Shown: positions 22,851-30,651, counted from the stretch's first letter. The stretch: 39,302 bases of DNA from Acidobacteriota bacterium (GCA_029557535.1 JAKQII010000355.1:1-39302); one strand, 5' to 3'. Program-made: numbers and translations. Notes: generated from the sequence alone by a model not told the origin.

Positions 22851-23621
22851 TCACGAATAAATAAGCTCGTCCGCTTCGATGACGTGAGACGTCGGTGCGT
22901 TGAAATCACGCGGGATCTGCAGGAGGATCAGCGCCACGTTCGGATTGATCGGCAGGCTGTCGAGCCCGAGTTCGGTGCGGGCGATCAAGAACAGCCTCGA
23001 AACCCCGGCAGATTCCGCTTCGCCGATGATGTCCTGGACGAAGTCGTATTCAAGCTCGCAGGCCGGACGCCAGACGATCACGGGTGCGGAATCGATCAGC
23101 GCGTCGTACTCGAAGCCGTTGATCTCGCCCGGCTCCGCCGGAATCTTGAAGTAGTCGAGAAACGGATCGGCGATCGCCACGGGCTCTACGTTCGACGCTT
23201 CTTCGGCGATCGTGGGGGCAACCTCATGCGAGTCGTCGGCGCCGGCTGATGTCGGATCCGCAAATGCCGCCGAACAGAGCCGGTTGAATGCCGACACCGG
23301 CATTTTGCAGGTGACGCACGTGCCGTTCTCCGCGCGGCAGAAATAGCGTCCCTCAAAGGCGCTGAGCGCGGCCTCGATGTCCGCAAACTCCGCCGACCCG
23401 CGAATCTTCCGGTCAACCCTGACGAACGCGGCGCGATCGATCGGCGCGTCGGCGAGTCGGGAACCAAGAGTACCCAATTCCGATTCGGTAAGTTTGCCAA
23501 AGATTGACGTTACAAGCGGGAGCCAGATTCCGGAAGGATATGCGCCCGGCAAATCTACGGCAAAATAGTACCGAAGGAAACCGGCCTGATCGAATCCGTT
23601 TGGAACAGAAAACTTATCCAA
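22851..23621 (-). CDS. Unknown protein divergent from the ligase-primase operon
   Basis: A 256-residue protein, family not recognised. Residues 1-130 look folded (FDQAGFLRYYFAVDLPGAYPSG, FVRVDRKIRGSAEFADIEAALSAFEGRYFC) and contain CRAENGTCVTCKM, three close cysteines that may bind metal. A low-complexity acidic linker (about 145-165) follows, then a second part ending in VSRLFLIARTELGLDSLP and VALILLQIPRDF. The frame continues upstream to 23714, overlapping the divergent gene. TTG at 23621, with GGGAG four nt upstream, is therefore the preferred start. Its promoter shares about 70 bp with the ligase-primase operon, so joint regulation is possible. Confidence 0.58.
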   Translation of the reverse strand: MDKFSVPNGFDQAGFLRYYFAVDLPGAYPSGIWLPLVTSIFGKLTESELGTLGSRLADAPIDRAAFVRVDRKIRGSAEFADIEAALSAFEGRYFCRAENGTCVTCKMPVSAFNRLCSAAFADPTSAGADDSHEVAPTIAEEASNVEPVAIADPFLDYFKIPAEPGEINGFEYDALIDSAPVIVWRPACELEYDFVQDIIGEAESAGVSRLFLIARTELGLDSLPINPNVALILLQIPRDFNAPTSHVIEADELIYS

Positions 23622-23691
23622 AGCTCTCCCGGTTATGCTAGGATGAGAAGGCAAAAACGAGAGTAATTCAAAAGCATTTCGAACGCAAATT

Positions 23692-24408
23692 ATGCCTATC
23701 AATCTGGCAAACAAGAACCGTCGGGACGCGCGCGTGTCGCTGCTCGGCGTGCGTCCGAAACGCGACGTCCGGTGGCTCGACGAGAGCCGACGCGAGACAA
23801 GGACGGTGCGGCTTCTTCAATGTGACATCAAACACTCGACCGATAGTTTGCTCAAGGAATTCGAAGGCGACCTCGACGAACTCGGCCAGGCGATAATCGA
23901 GGCCGATCCTGAAATCGATCTCGAACAGTTCGGCAAACTTCTGACCGAGACGTCGCGTGTTTATGCCGTCGACGGCGAGATCGCGTATCACGTCGAAGAG
24001 TTTGAGGTCATCACCGATCCCGACGGCAATCTAAAGGAAAGGCGTCCCCGCAGGATCGAACCGCAAAACATAAATTCGGACGTTCCGTTGGTTTGGACGG
24101 GTAAATTCATTTCAAAGGCCGAAGCGGTCCGAAAGTTCGTCTTCACCGGGATGAAGCAGATCACGCACATCAACGGACTCACATACGACTTTCTTTACGA
24201 CATCGCCAAAGAACTCGACGAACGCGATTCGTTCATGCTGCTCGGCGCCGGCAAGGGAAACCAGCCGTTGATATTTCAGCGCGGCGGAAAGCCGTACCGC
24301 GGTTTCCTCGAGGGCCGCGTCGACGGCGAAAAGTATCTGTTGTTGCTTCATTTATCGAACATGGAATTTAAGGCTCCGAAGCCGAAAGCGGAGGAACCGG
24401 TCGAATGA
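23692..24408 (+). CDS. Unknown first gene of the ligase-primase operon
   Basis: A 238-residue soluble protein, family not recognised. The N-terminus is basic (NLANKNRRDARVSLLGVRPKR), which could bind nucleic acid. The centre has a long acidic helix (STDSLLKEFEGDLDELGQAIIEADPEID). The C-terminal half is the most protein-like part: VWTGKFISKAEAVRKFVFTG, HINGLTYDFLYDIAKELDERD, FMLLGAGKGNQPLIFQRGG and GEKYLLLLHLSNMEFK. Its stop overlaps the ligase start (ATGA), so it is a firm member of the operon. A role as a DNA-binding or structural partner of the ligase and primase is a guess from position. Confidence 0.65.
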   Translation: MPINLANKNRRDARVSLLGVRPKRDVRWLDESRRETRTVRLLQCDIKHSTDSLLKEFEGDLDELGQAIIEADPEIDLEQFGKLLTETSRVYAVDGEIAYHVEEFEVITDPDGNLKERRPRRIEPQNINSDVPLVWTGKFISKAEAVRKFVFTGMKQITHINGLTYDFLYDIAKELDERDSFMLLGAGKGNQPLIFQRGGKPYRGFLEGRVDGEKYLLLLHLSNMEFKAPKPKAEEPVE

Positions 24409-25871
24409 TCGCGCTCAACTACGACATCGCGCAGTTCACGCCGAAGATTGGCGGATACATGGTCGGACCGGCGACCGCGCTCGAGAATTTCAGTCTTCAG
24501 GTCAAGGCTCAGGACTTCAAACGCCGGATCAGCGGATTGCTTTATCCGACCAACGGCGACGAAATCGGCGAAAAGCTGTCGAAGAATGGAAAATACGTCG
24601 TCAGCCGGAAGATCGACGGCGAATTCTCGCTGCTCTGTTTCGACGAAGGAAAGGCGCTGACCGTCAATCCGGGCGGAACGGTTCGGGCGGGATTGCCATG
24701 CATCGCCGAGGCCGCCGAAACGCTGCGAGCATCCGGTGTCAGGTCGGCGCTGATCGCTTGCGAGTTGTTCCACCGCAAGCGCCGGGATGGCCGCGAACGC
24801 GTCCATGATGCGATCCGCGTCATCCGCAATCCGCGCGACGAAAATGAACTGAACGATATTTCACTGGCGCCGTTCGCGATCCTCGAATTGGACGGTTCGC
24901 TCCTGACGGATTGGGGTGCCGGACTTGAGAAACTCGCGAAGATCTTCGAGAACGGTTCACTCGTTAAGTCGGTCGAGTTTGAACGCGTCGAGTCGAACGG
25001 CGACGTGATTCGTCTCTACGACAAGTGGGTTCTGGACGAGAATTCAGAAGGTTTGGTCGTCTGGGGCGATCAGGGAGGCTGGAAGATCAAGCCTACCCAT
25101 ACGTTCGACACGGCGGTGATCGGCTTCAGCGAAAGCGTCGAGGATCGCAAGGGAATGCTTCATGATCTTCTGGTCGGTGTGAAGCGCCCGGACGAGACGT
25201 ACCACATTCTGACGCGCGTCGGCGGCGGATTCAGTGAAAAACAGCGGCGCGATCTGTTTGGTGAACTGAAGGAATCGGTTGCACCGTCGAACTACACCGA
25301 AGTGAATTCCGATCATGTCGCCTACGAAATGGTCCGACCGAAATACGTGATCGAGATGAAGTGTCTCGACATCATCTCTGAAAAGGCGCGCGGCGGCGAG
25401 ATCAACCGCATGGTCATCGATTGGCAGCCCGACGACGCCCGCTGGGTTGCCTGCCGCCGGCTTCCTTTTGTGAGTATCATTTCGCCTCAGTTTGTCCGAC
25501 TTCGCGAAGACAAGCGCGCCTCGCTCGCCGACATTCATATCCGCCAAATCGACAGCATTGTTCCCGTCCCGGACGTCGATCTCAAGGTTGAAGATATTCA
25601 ATTGCCGAAATCCGAGATCGTCGAACGGATCGTGTACGCGAAACAACAAGGCGACAAGAAGATGGTACGCAAGTTCATGTTGTGGAAGACGAACAAAGAA
25701 GCTTCGCGCGAGTATCTTCCGTTTATCGTCTACTACACCGACTTCAGTTCGGGTCGCGCCGAGCCGATCGCCCGCAATATCTTGCCCGCCAACACCGTCG
25801 AACAGGCGAACACGATGTTCGCCGAGATGATCGAGAAGAACGTGAAGAAAGGCTGGGAGAGAGTGGTTTGA
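24405..25871 (+). CDS. ATP-dependent DNA ligase with extra C-terminal domain
   Basis: A 488-residue nucleotidyltransferase-superfamily ligase. Motif I is SRKIDGE with the adenylated Lys69. The motif III glutamate is Glu120 (IACELF) and IIIa is FAILELDG (157-164). Motif IV is SEGLVVW (Glu215) and motif V is WKIKP (Lys227, Lys229). An OB-fold follows (DTAVIGFSESV, LTRVGGGFSEKQ, MVRPKYVIEMK), resembling DNA rather than RNA ligases. Residues from about 345 to the end form an additional domain I do not recognise (RLPFVSIISPQF, LPFIVYYTDFSSGRAEPIARNI). It seals nicks using ATP. The gene overlaps both neighbours by 4 nt, pairing it with a primase-polymerase as in LigD, although here the activities are on separate chains. 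Confidence 0.8.
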   Translation: MIALNYDIAQFTPKIGGYMVGPATALENFSLQVKAQDFKRRISGLLYPTNGDEIGEKLSKNGKYVVSRKIDGEFSLLCFDEGKALTVNPGGTVRAGLPCIAEAAETLRASGVRSALIACELFHRKRRDGRERVHDAIRVIRNPRDENELNDISLAPFAILELDGSLLTDWGAGLEKLAKIFENGSLVKSVEFERVESNGDVIRLYDKWVLDENSEGLVVWGDQGGWKIKPTHTFDTAVIGFSESVEDRKGMLHDLLVGVKRPDETYHILTRVGGGFSEKQRRDLFGELKESVAPSNYTEVNSDHVAYEMVRPKYVIEMKCLDIISEKARGGEINRMVIDWQPDDARWVACRRLPFVSIISPQFVRLREDKRASLADIHIRQIDSIVPVPDVDLKVEDIQLPKSEIVERIVYAKQQGDKKMVRKFMLWKTNKEASREYLPFIVYYTDFSSGRAEPIARNILPANTVEQANTMFAEMIEKNVKKGWERVV

Positions 25872-27028
25872 TCGACGAGATCTTCAACGATCCGCACCTT
25901 AAATGGATCGCCGCCGAATGGCGCGAGAACGCAGACCGCCTCGCCGATTGGGCGATGGAACGACTCGTCAACCGCTTCGACGTCTGGGGTCAATACACCG
26001 TCAAACAAACCGTCCTCGGACCAAAGGTCAGCGCCGTCACGCTTCCCGTCAAGGATCTTCGCGAACAGAAAAAAGACTTCGTGTCTCACGAAAAGCTCGT
26101 CCGGCATTTCAAGGGACTCAAGGCCGGACACCTCATCGGCCTCCATCTCGTTTCCGAAGAAGAAACCTGCAAGTGGTTCGCAATCGACCTCGACGTTCAC
26201 GATCCCGAGGATTTTCACGAGAAAACGCGCGTTAACTTTGCGGCCGCGAGCCAGTGGTTCAGGAAGATGCGCGGGGCAATGCTCGATCCATGTATTATCG
26301 ATTCGAACGGTTTTGGCGGCCTTCACGTCATTTGTCTTCTCGACCACCCGTATCCTTTGGCGGAGGTCTTCAAATATCTATCGGAGCTGACGTCGGACTG
26401 GAAATCGCTCGGTCTGGCGCAGGCGCCCGAACTCTTCCCGTCGTCCGAGCGGATCGAAGGCCTCGGAAAATGGCTTCGCATGCCCGGCCGGCATCACACG
26501 CACCAGCATTTTTCCAAGGTTTGGAGCGACGATGATCCCGAAGAGCCTTGGATCGAAGGAATTTCGGCGATTGAACATCTGATCTCGCTGCGGCCGATGC
26601 CGTTGCCGATGGCCGAGCGCCCGAAGCGGATTCGCGAGAAGCCAAAAGCTCGGCATCGCTCGGCCGTTTGCGTCGATCTCGACGCGGTGTTGGCAAAATA
26701 CAAAGGCTGGCGCGGACTCGAAAAGATAGGCGATCCGATCCCGGGAAGCCGTGAATTTCTGACGGAGATCAAAAAGAAGTTCCGGGTGATCATTTACACT
26801 TCGCGAATCAATCTCGAGCACATGCGGGTCGATGAGGTCGCACGGTTGCGGGCACACATCGAACATTGGCTCAATGAAAATGAACTGCCATTCGACGATG
26901 TTTTCACGGGATTCGGCAAGCCGCTCGCGGTGGCTTTCGTCGACGACCGCGCTGTTTCGTGCCGGCCGCAGGAAGACGAAGAAGCGTTTGAGAATGCTTT
27001 GAGGGAGATTGCGAAGTTGAAGTCGTGA
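25868..27028 (+). CDS. Archaeo-eukaryotic primase (TOTE-like AEP) fused to a HAD phosphatase domain
   Basis: A 386-residue protein with two domains. The AEP palm has the catalytic D-x-D at Asp107/Asp109 (FAIDLDVHD), the second motif SNGFGGLHVI with His153, and the third motif KWLRMPGRHH (201-210). These are the three motifs of primase-polymerases, closest in style to AEPs of the TOTE conflict group. Residues about 266-370 are a HAD hydrolase: VDLDAV (Asp270, Asp272), IIYTSR, Lys351 in GKP and FVDDRA. Such HADs could remove 3' or nucleotide phosphates. The start is TTG at 25868, with GGGAG eight nt upstream and overlapping the ligase stop as TTGA. Together with the ligase this suggests gap filling, end cleaning and sealing. 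Confidence 0.8.
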   Translation: MIDEIFNDPHLKWIAAEWRENADRLADWAMERLVNRFDVWGQYTVKQTVLGPKVSAVTLPVKDLREQKKDFVSHEKLVRHFKGLKAGHLIGLHLVSEEETCKWFAIDLDVHDPEDFHEKTRVNFAAASQWFRKMRGAMLDPCIIDSNGFGGLHVICLLDHPYPLAEVFKYLSELTSDWKSLGLAQAPELFPSSERIEGLGKWLRMPGRHHTHQHFSKVWSDDDPEEPWIEGISAIEHLISLRPMPLPMAERPKRIREKPKARHRSAVCVDLDAVLAKYKGWRGLEKIGDPIPGSREFLTEIKKKFRVIIYTSRINLEHMRVDEVARLRAHIEHWLNENELPFDDVFTGFGKPLAVAFVDDRAVSCRPQEDEEAFENALREIAKLKS

Positions 27029-27201
27029 GTCGCTCACGATGCGTGCTTCGCACGCTCGGGTTGATTTATCGATGGCGGTATTTGTCGCCAGACGTATTAG
27101 CGCGCGAAGTACGCGTATCGACGGTAGCACCAGGTGACGCCGTGAGGCGGAACCTGGTGATTGCGACATCAAGAGCGGAGCGTGCGCGAGCATGCGACGT
27201 A
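27029..27201. repeat. REP-like hairpin element, third copy
   Basis: After the primase stop comes a stretch of GCGTGCTTCGCACGC-type palindromes (about 27040-27056). It is followed by the hairpin CACCAGGT (27128-27135) ... ACCTGGTG (27152-27159), whose loop can also pair (CGCC/GGCG). The flanking text GACGGTAG and the reverse complement of the copy near 1168-1197 match well. It ends at the stop of the EVE gene, with GCGACGTATC. No gene is present. Confidence 0.72.
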
Positions 27202-27606
27202 TCAACCAGCCAACTTCTCGATCGCTTTGAATTCCTCGGGCGTGACCTTCGTGACCGATAATCTCCCTTGTTTGACGAGCATCATGTTCGCGAGTTCAGG
27301 AGTCGCTTTGATGACATCAAGTGACACCGCGTTCTTCACGGGGCCGACGCCTTCGATGTCGACACAGATCCACGCGTCGTCGTCCGCCGTCGGATCCGGA
27401 TACGCCTCGCGCACGACCGTCGCCTTTCCGACGACAGCTTTCACCGAACCGGAATGATAGAAGAAGACGTCGTCGCCGACCTTCATCTCGCGCAGGAAAT
27501 TCCGCGCCTGATAGTTGCGGACGCCCGTCCAGTCGGTCTTGCCGTCGCGCATCAGGTCCTCGAACGAGTACGAGGACGGTTCTTGTTTAACCAGCCAATA
27601 ATTCAT
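27202..27606 (-). CDS. EVE domain protein
   Basis: A 134-residue protein of the EVE family, PUA-like barrels thought to bind modified bases in DNA or RNA. The text is canonical: MNYWLVKQEPSSYSFEDL, WTGVRNYQARNFLREMKVGDDVFFYHS, VVGKATVVREAYPDPTADD, and a C-terminal helix TPEEFKAIEKLAG. EVE/YTH-like proteins recur near restriction and other defence genes, but house-keeping versions are common too. It converges with the ligase-primase operon, separated by a REP-like element. No Shine-Dalgarno is seen; the upstream DNA is a run of AGTAAAAAG repeats. Confidence 0.9.
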   Translation of the reverse strand: MNYWLVKQEPSSYSFEDLMRDGKTDWTGVRNYQARNFLREMKVGDDVFFYHSGSVKAVVGKATVVREAYPDPTADDDAWICVDIEGVGPVKNAVSLDVIKATPELANMMLVKQGRLSVTKVTPEEFKAIEKLAG

Positions 27607-27679
27607 AAGTAAAAAGTAAAAAGGAGAAAGTAAAAAAGCAATGGGTCAGGATCTTTGGTTGCACCTCTGACCGAACGGG

Positions 27680-28153
27680 CTACTCAAGAACTTCAAACTG
27701 CAAAACCGCAAAGAACAACTCCTCGTCGACTGCCTGAGTCGTATCTAGTTCTACTTTCTTCGGATACCCGAGTTTCGGATCATACTCAATTTCGCGCTTG
27801 TTCCACGACCACGTTTCCTTTTCCGTATTCTCGATATACGCGAAGATATCTTCGATAGTGTCGTATCTTTCGAACTTCAAACCACCATTTCTCAGGTCAA
27901 CTTCAGGATTGTTCACTGATTTGATCGATTCCGCGCTGCCTTCGCGCACGGTTATTACAAACTTGCCGTTCGGAGTCGCATGACCCGCTTTTTGCAGATC
28001 GACCGTCATTCTGTAGTTCGTGATCTTGCTCTCGCGCCATAACTGCCGATTGCGGTCGAGCTCGCTTTGCCGCAAAGTGCCGCACGAAAATTGAGCGATC
28101 ATAATCGCGATCAGCAGGAGTCCGCGCAGTATTCGTATTTGTTTCGTATTCAT
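27680..28153 (-). CDS. DUF6174-like lipoprotein next to an integron attC site
   Basis: A 157-residue protein with a lipoprotein signal (MNTKQIRILRGLLLIAIMIA then QFSC with the lipidated Cys). The mature part resembles DUF6174: LWRESKITNYRMTVDLQK, FVITVREGSAESIKSV, YDTIEDIFAYIENTE, and YDPKLGYPKKVELDTTQAVDEEL. It is probably anchored in a membrane facing the periplasm; the function is unknown. The start lies 26 bp after the R' end of the attC at 28178-28302, in the orientation expected for the next gene of a cassette array. No second attC is seen after its stop, so it may be a stranded cassette. Confidence 0.75.
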   Translation of the reverse strand: MNTKQIRILRGLLLIAIMIAQFSCGTLRQSELDRNRQLWRESKITNYRMTVDLQKAGHATPNGKFVITVREGSAESIKSVNNPEVDLRNGGLKFERYDTIEDIFAYIENTEKETWSWNKREIEYDPKLGYPKKVELDTTQAVDEELFFAVLQFEVLE

Positions 28154-28177
28154 TGCGTTCATCAAGAAATCAAAACG

Positions 28178-28302
28178 ATCTAACGCCAAGTTAACCGGCA
28201 GAGCGGAGGCGGCTTGTTGGCGCATCGCTTTTCAGCGGACGCAAAATATGCAAACCAACTGCTCCACCGCAAAACTGTTCGCGTTGAACGCGTCGTTAGA
28301 TC
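28178..28302 (-). other. Integron attC recombination site
   Basis: Read on the minus strand: R'' ATCTAAC (28301-28295), 5 bp, L'' GTTCAAC (28289-28283), an imperfect stem of about 85 bp, L' GGTTAAC (28196-28190), 5 bp, R' GTTAGAT (28184-28178). R'' and R' fit RYYYAAC and GTTRRRY, and CGATCTAACG/CGTTAGATCG is a perfect 10 bp inverted repeat. L'' has one extra base compared with L', the extrahelical base that orients attC sites. Central GCGGAGGCGG and CTCCACCGC can pair. No integrase gene is in the window. Confidence 0.8.
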
Positions 28303-28566
28303 GCGGTGCTGTCTCATCACGAATGCATATGACCACAACCCGCCCGGTGATAGGCGGACCTTTGATTCCCCGAATTCAAGAAATCAATTTCTGCAAAACC
28401 TCTTTGCTTCAGACATCTTCTTCCCAGATTTCTTCGCCATTAATCTCCTCGCAATCTAACTACTTACGATCCCGAACATCCCAGAATATGCTCTCTATTT
28501 CGCGTGTTATCCGGACTCCCGATCCCCGCAGTTATCGAAGGGTCCCAATCCGCAATCCCAAATGCG
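28303..28566. other. Gene-poor stretch between attC and the MoaD-like gene
   Basis: No convincing gene is present in these 264 bp. The last 30 bases next to the MoaD-like stop are AATCCGCAATCCC-type repeat. A GTTAGAT core (minus strand, 28460-28454) and an 18-codon frame with an AGGAG upstream (28384-28440, minus) could be traces of a minimal cassette preceding the attC, but both are too short to be trusted. Confidence 0.4.
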
Positions 28567-28830
28567 TTATCCTCCGCTGACTGCCGGGAAGATATCGACC
28601 GAAGTTGCGTTTTCGATCGCGTATGTAAGATCTTTGATTTTCCGCGCGTCGATGAAGATGTTCAGGTGTTCGCGGACGGCGCCGGTTTCGTCGACGATCA
28701 GGAACAACTCGCGCTCGGTCAGATTCGCGCGAAGGACGTCGCCGAGCGGTGCGGGATCGTCGAGCACGCATTCGATCGCCGATCTGCCGGCGAGTTCCTT
28801 GACCATCGCATGCAGAAAGATCGTCGCCAT
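28567..28830 (-). CDS. MoaD/ThiS-like sulfur-carrier protein
   Basis: An 87-residue beta-grasp protein: MATIFLHAMVKELAG at the start, LGDVLRANLTERELFLIVDETGAVREHLNIFID (split) in the middle, and the terminal AVSGG. The C-terminal Gly-Gly is the site where MoaD and ThiS are adenylated and charged with sulfur, so this is a real ubiquitin-like carrier. No molybdopterin or thiamine genes are nearby. The start codon overlaps the stop of the upstream Asp-box gene (TGATG), so the two are co-translated. The acceptor pathway is therefore unclear. Confidence 0.83.
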   Translation of the reverse strand: MATIFLHAMVKELAGRSAIECVLDDPAPLGDVLRANLTERELFLIVDETGAVREHLNIFIDARKIKDLTYAIENATSVDIFPAVSGG

Positions 28831-29870
28831 CACACCGTCCCGACACGGACCGACGTGATCCGCGGCAAGTGGTTGCCGAGGCACTCCCACGAATCGCCGT
28901 TGTCGCCTGAGAAATAAACGCTTCCGCCGGTCGTCCCGAACGCGACGCTGCCGTCGCTCGACGCGCCCATCGAATCGCGCAGGACGCAGTCGTAAACGTC
29001 CTTTTGCGGCAACCCATTCGACAAAGCTTCCCAATTTTCGCCGGCGTCGGTGCTGCGGTAAACGCGCATTCTGCCTTCCGGGAATACGCGTTCGGCATCG
29101 GCCTTGATCGGGATGATGAACATTCGGTCGGGACCGTTGGACGCGCAGGCGAAGCCGAAATCGGTCGGCAGTTTGTCCTTGCCGACGTTGATCCAGTTGT
29201 CGCCGCGGTCGTCGCTGCGATAGACGCCCCAGTGGTGCTGAAGAAAGAGCCGGTTCGGATTCGACGGATCGTACGCGATCTTGTGGACGCACTGGCCGAA
29301 TTCGGGTTCGGGATCCGGCAGGAACGGCGCGACGATGTTCTTGTTCGCCGCCGTCCAAGTCCCGCCACCGTCCGACGTCTTGTAGCAGCCGCCGGTCGAG
29401 GTCGCGACGACCCAATTGTTCTCGTCAATTGGCAGAACCGTGTGCATGCAAAGCCCGCCGAAGCCCGGTCCCCACTGCGCGCGGTGCGGATGGTTCCAGA
29501 GTCCTTCACACAGCTGCCAGGATTTGCCGCCGTCGTCGGATGTGAATAACGCCGAAGGCTCGACGCCCGCGAACAATCGATCACCGAGCGCCGTGATCTG
29601 CCAGATCTTTTTGAGCGCCGTTTCGGTCTCTTCGGGGAATTTGAGCGGATGCTCCATCGTTTCCCACGTCCGACCGCCATCTTCCGACCGGCAAAGCATC
29701 TGGCCCGTCCATTCTGTGAACGGCGCGGCCCAAAGTGACCCACCGATGAACTGCGTCGCGAAGACAGATTGCCCGTTGAACTGCGGTTCGCGGCAAGTCC
29801 AGCCGTCGCCGTTGCGATCAAAAATGAAGAGTCCCTTGAGCGTGCCGACAGCTATCGTGTTTGCAGACAT
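28830..29870 (-). CDS. Asp-box (BNR/VPS10-like) beta-propeller protein
   Basis: A 346-residue protein with six Asp-box motifs of the S-x-D-x-G-x-x-W type: SEDGGRTW, SDDGGKSW, TSDGGGTW, SDDRGDNW, STDAGENW and SGDNGDSW. They are spaced as in a six- or seven-bladed propeller. There is no signal peptide, so it is probably cytoplasmic, unlike true sialidases, and the sialidase catalytic arginines are not evident. The downstream MoaD-like gene is translationally coupled, so the propeller may be a partner or scaffold for the sulfur carrier. The start MSANTIAVGTLKGLFIF is the first blade strand. Confidence 0.83.
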   Translation of the reverse strand: MSANTIAVGTLKGLFIFDRNGDGWTCREPQFNGQSVFATQFIGGSLWAAPFTEWTGQMLCRSEDGGRTWETMEHPLKFPEETETALKKIWQITALGDRLFAGVEPSALFTSDDGGKSWQLCEGLWNHPHRAQWGPGFGGLCMHTVLPIDENNWVVATSTGGCYKTSDGGGTWTAANKNIVAPFLPDPEPEFGQCVHKIAYDPSNPNRLFLQHHWGVYRSDDRGDNWINVGKDKLPTDFGFACASNGPDRMFIIPIKADAERVFPEGRMRVYRSTDAGENWEALSNGLPQKDVYDCVLRDSMGASSDGSVAFGTTGGSVYFSGDNGDSWECLGNHLPRITSVRVGTV

Positions 29871-29897
29871 GGAAAATCACCGCCTATGATGAAAAAT

Positions 29898-30515
29898 ATG
29901 TGCGGAAGAATATCACAAAAAGGCCGTCGTGAGGATTTCAAAGAATTTATCTACAAATTCGATCCGCAGGAGGATCTTTTTCGGCCGAACATCAAACCGA
30001 CGCAGAATGTGCAGATCGTGATCAACGACGAAGACGACGACGCGCATACCGTCACGGCGCGCTGGTGGTTCCAGAAAGAAGGCGCGAAAGAGTTCAGTAC
30101 CGAGTACACGACGTTCAACGCCGCCGCCGAAAAGCTTGAGAAGAGCTTTCTATGGCGCGGCGCGTTCCACAAACGCCGCTGCATTGTTCCGGTGACGTCG
30201 TTCTACGAATGGAACGTCAAGGGCGAGCCGCCGCTCGACATCGGAATGCCCGTCCGCGATCAACCGTTCGCGCTCGCTGGATTGTGGAGCAATTTCTATC
30301 CGGAAGGCGAACATCAATTCTCGTTCACGATCATCACGACCGACCCGAACGATTTCATGAAGCCGATCCACCGCCGCATGCCGGTCGTCCTCGGCGGATT
30401 GAAAGATCAGGAGAAATGGCTGAAAAGCGGCGGGATCGAGATGCTGCTGCCCTACGAGGGCGAACTCACGGGCGAGAAACTGGGTCAGTCGCTTGAGAAG
30501 TTGTACCCGGCTTGA
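29898..30515 (+). CDS. SRAP protein (YedK/HMCES family), abasic-site crosslinking
   Basis: A 205-residue protein of the SOS-response-associated peptidase family, which covalently protects abasic sites in single-stranded DNA. The catalytic Cys must be residue 2, so the ATG at 29898 (MCGR) is chosen over in-frame ATGs at 29886 and 29889. Other active-site residues are visible: the Asn in FNAAAEK, the Glu in RRCIVPVTSFYEW and the His in KPIHRRMPVVL. The family acts at replication forks, fitting the repair-rich window. It is divergent from the Asp-box gene by only 27 bp. Confidence 0.92.
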   Translation: MCGRISQKGRREDFKEFIYKFDPQEDLFRPNIKPTQNVQIVINDEDDDAHTVTARWWFQKEGAKEFSTEYTTFNAAAEKLEKSFLWRGAFHKRRCIVPVTSFYEWNVKGEPPLDIGMPVRDQPFALAGLWSNFYPEGEHQFSFTIITTDPNDFMKPIHRRMPVVLGGLKDQEKWLKSGGIEMLLPYEGELTGEKLGQSLEKLYPA

Positions 30516-30651
30516 TTTCGGATTTGTAGGAGTCGAGCTCGGAAAAGCAAGCTTTTCCGCACATCCCGGCGGCAAGCCACAAGGTATTTCGGATTTCCGA
30601 TTTGGGATTTCGGAATTCGGATCTTAAATCTTGATTCTTGAATTTTGAATC
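30516..30651. repeat. Low-complexity intergenic repeat between SRAP and helicase genes
   Basis: Convergent gene ends are separated by repeat DNA: GATTTCGGATTTG at the SRAP stop and TTGGGATTTCGGAATTCGG / TCTTGATTCTTGAATTTTG-type repeats (30593-30655) at the helicase stop. A small hairpin GAAAAGC-AAGC-TTTTCC-like stretch lies near 30541-30558. No gene is present. It may serve as terminator DNA for both genes. Confidence 0.55.

Noticed and set aside
23692-24408. The 238-residue protein as a Ku homologue
   Set aside because: Ku would be the natural partner of a ligase and primase, but no Ku beta-barrel sequence pattern can be seen and the length is shorter than usual.
28384-28440. 18-codon frame (minus strand) with an AGGAG upstream, ending about 80 bp before the attC
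   Set aside because: Cassette-like in position, with a GTTAGAT core further upstream, but too short and without any similarity to support a gene.
29769-29897. Longer N-terminus for the SRAP protein
   Set aside because: The enzyme needs its catalytic cysteine as residue 2, which only the ATG at 29898 provides; the upstream part is antisense to the Asp-box gene.
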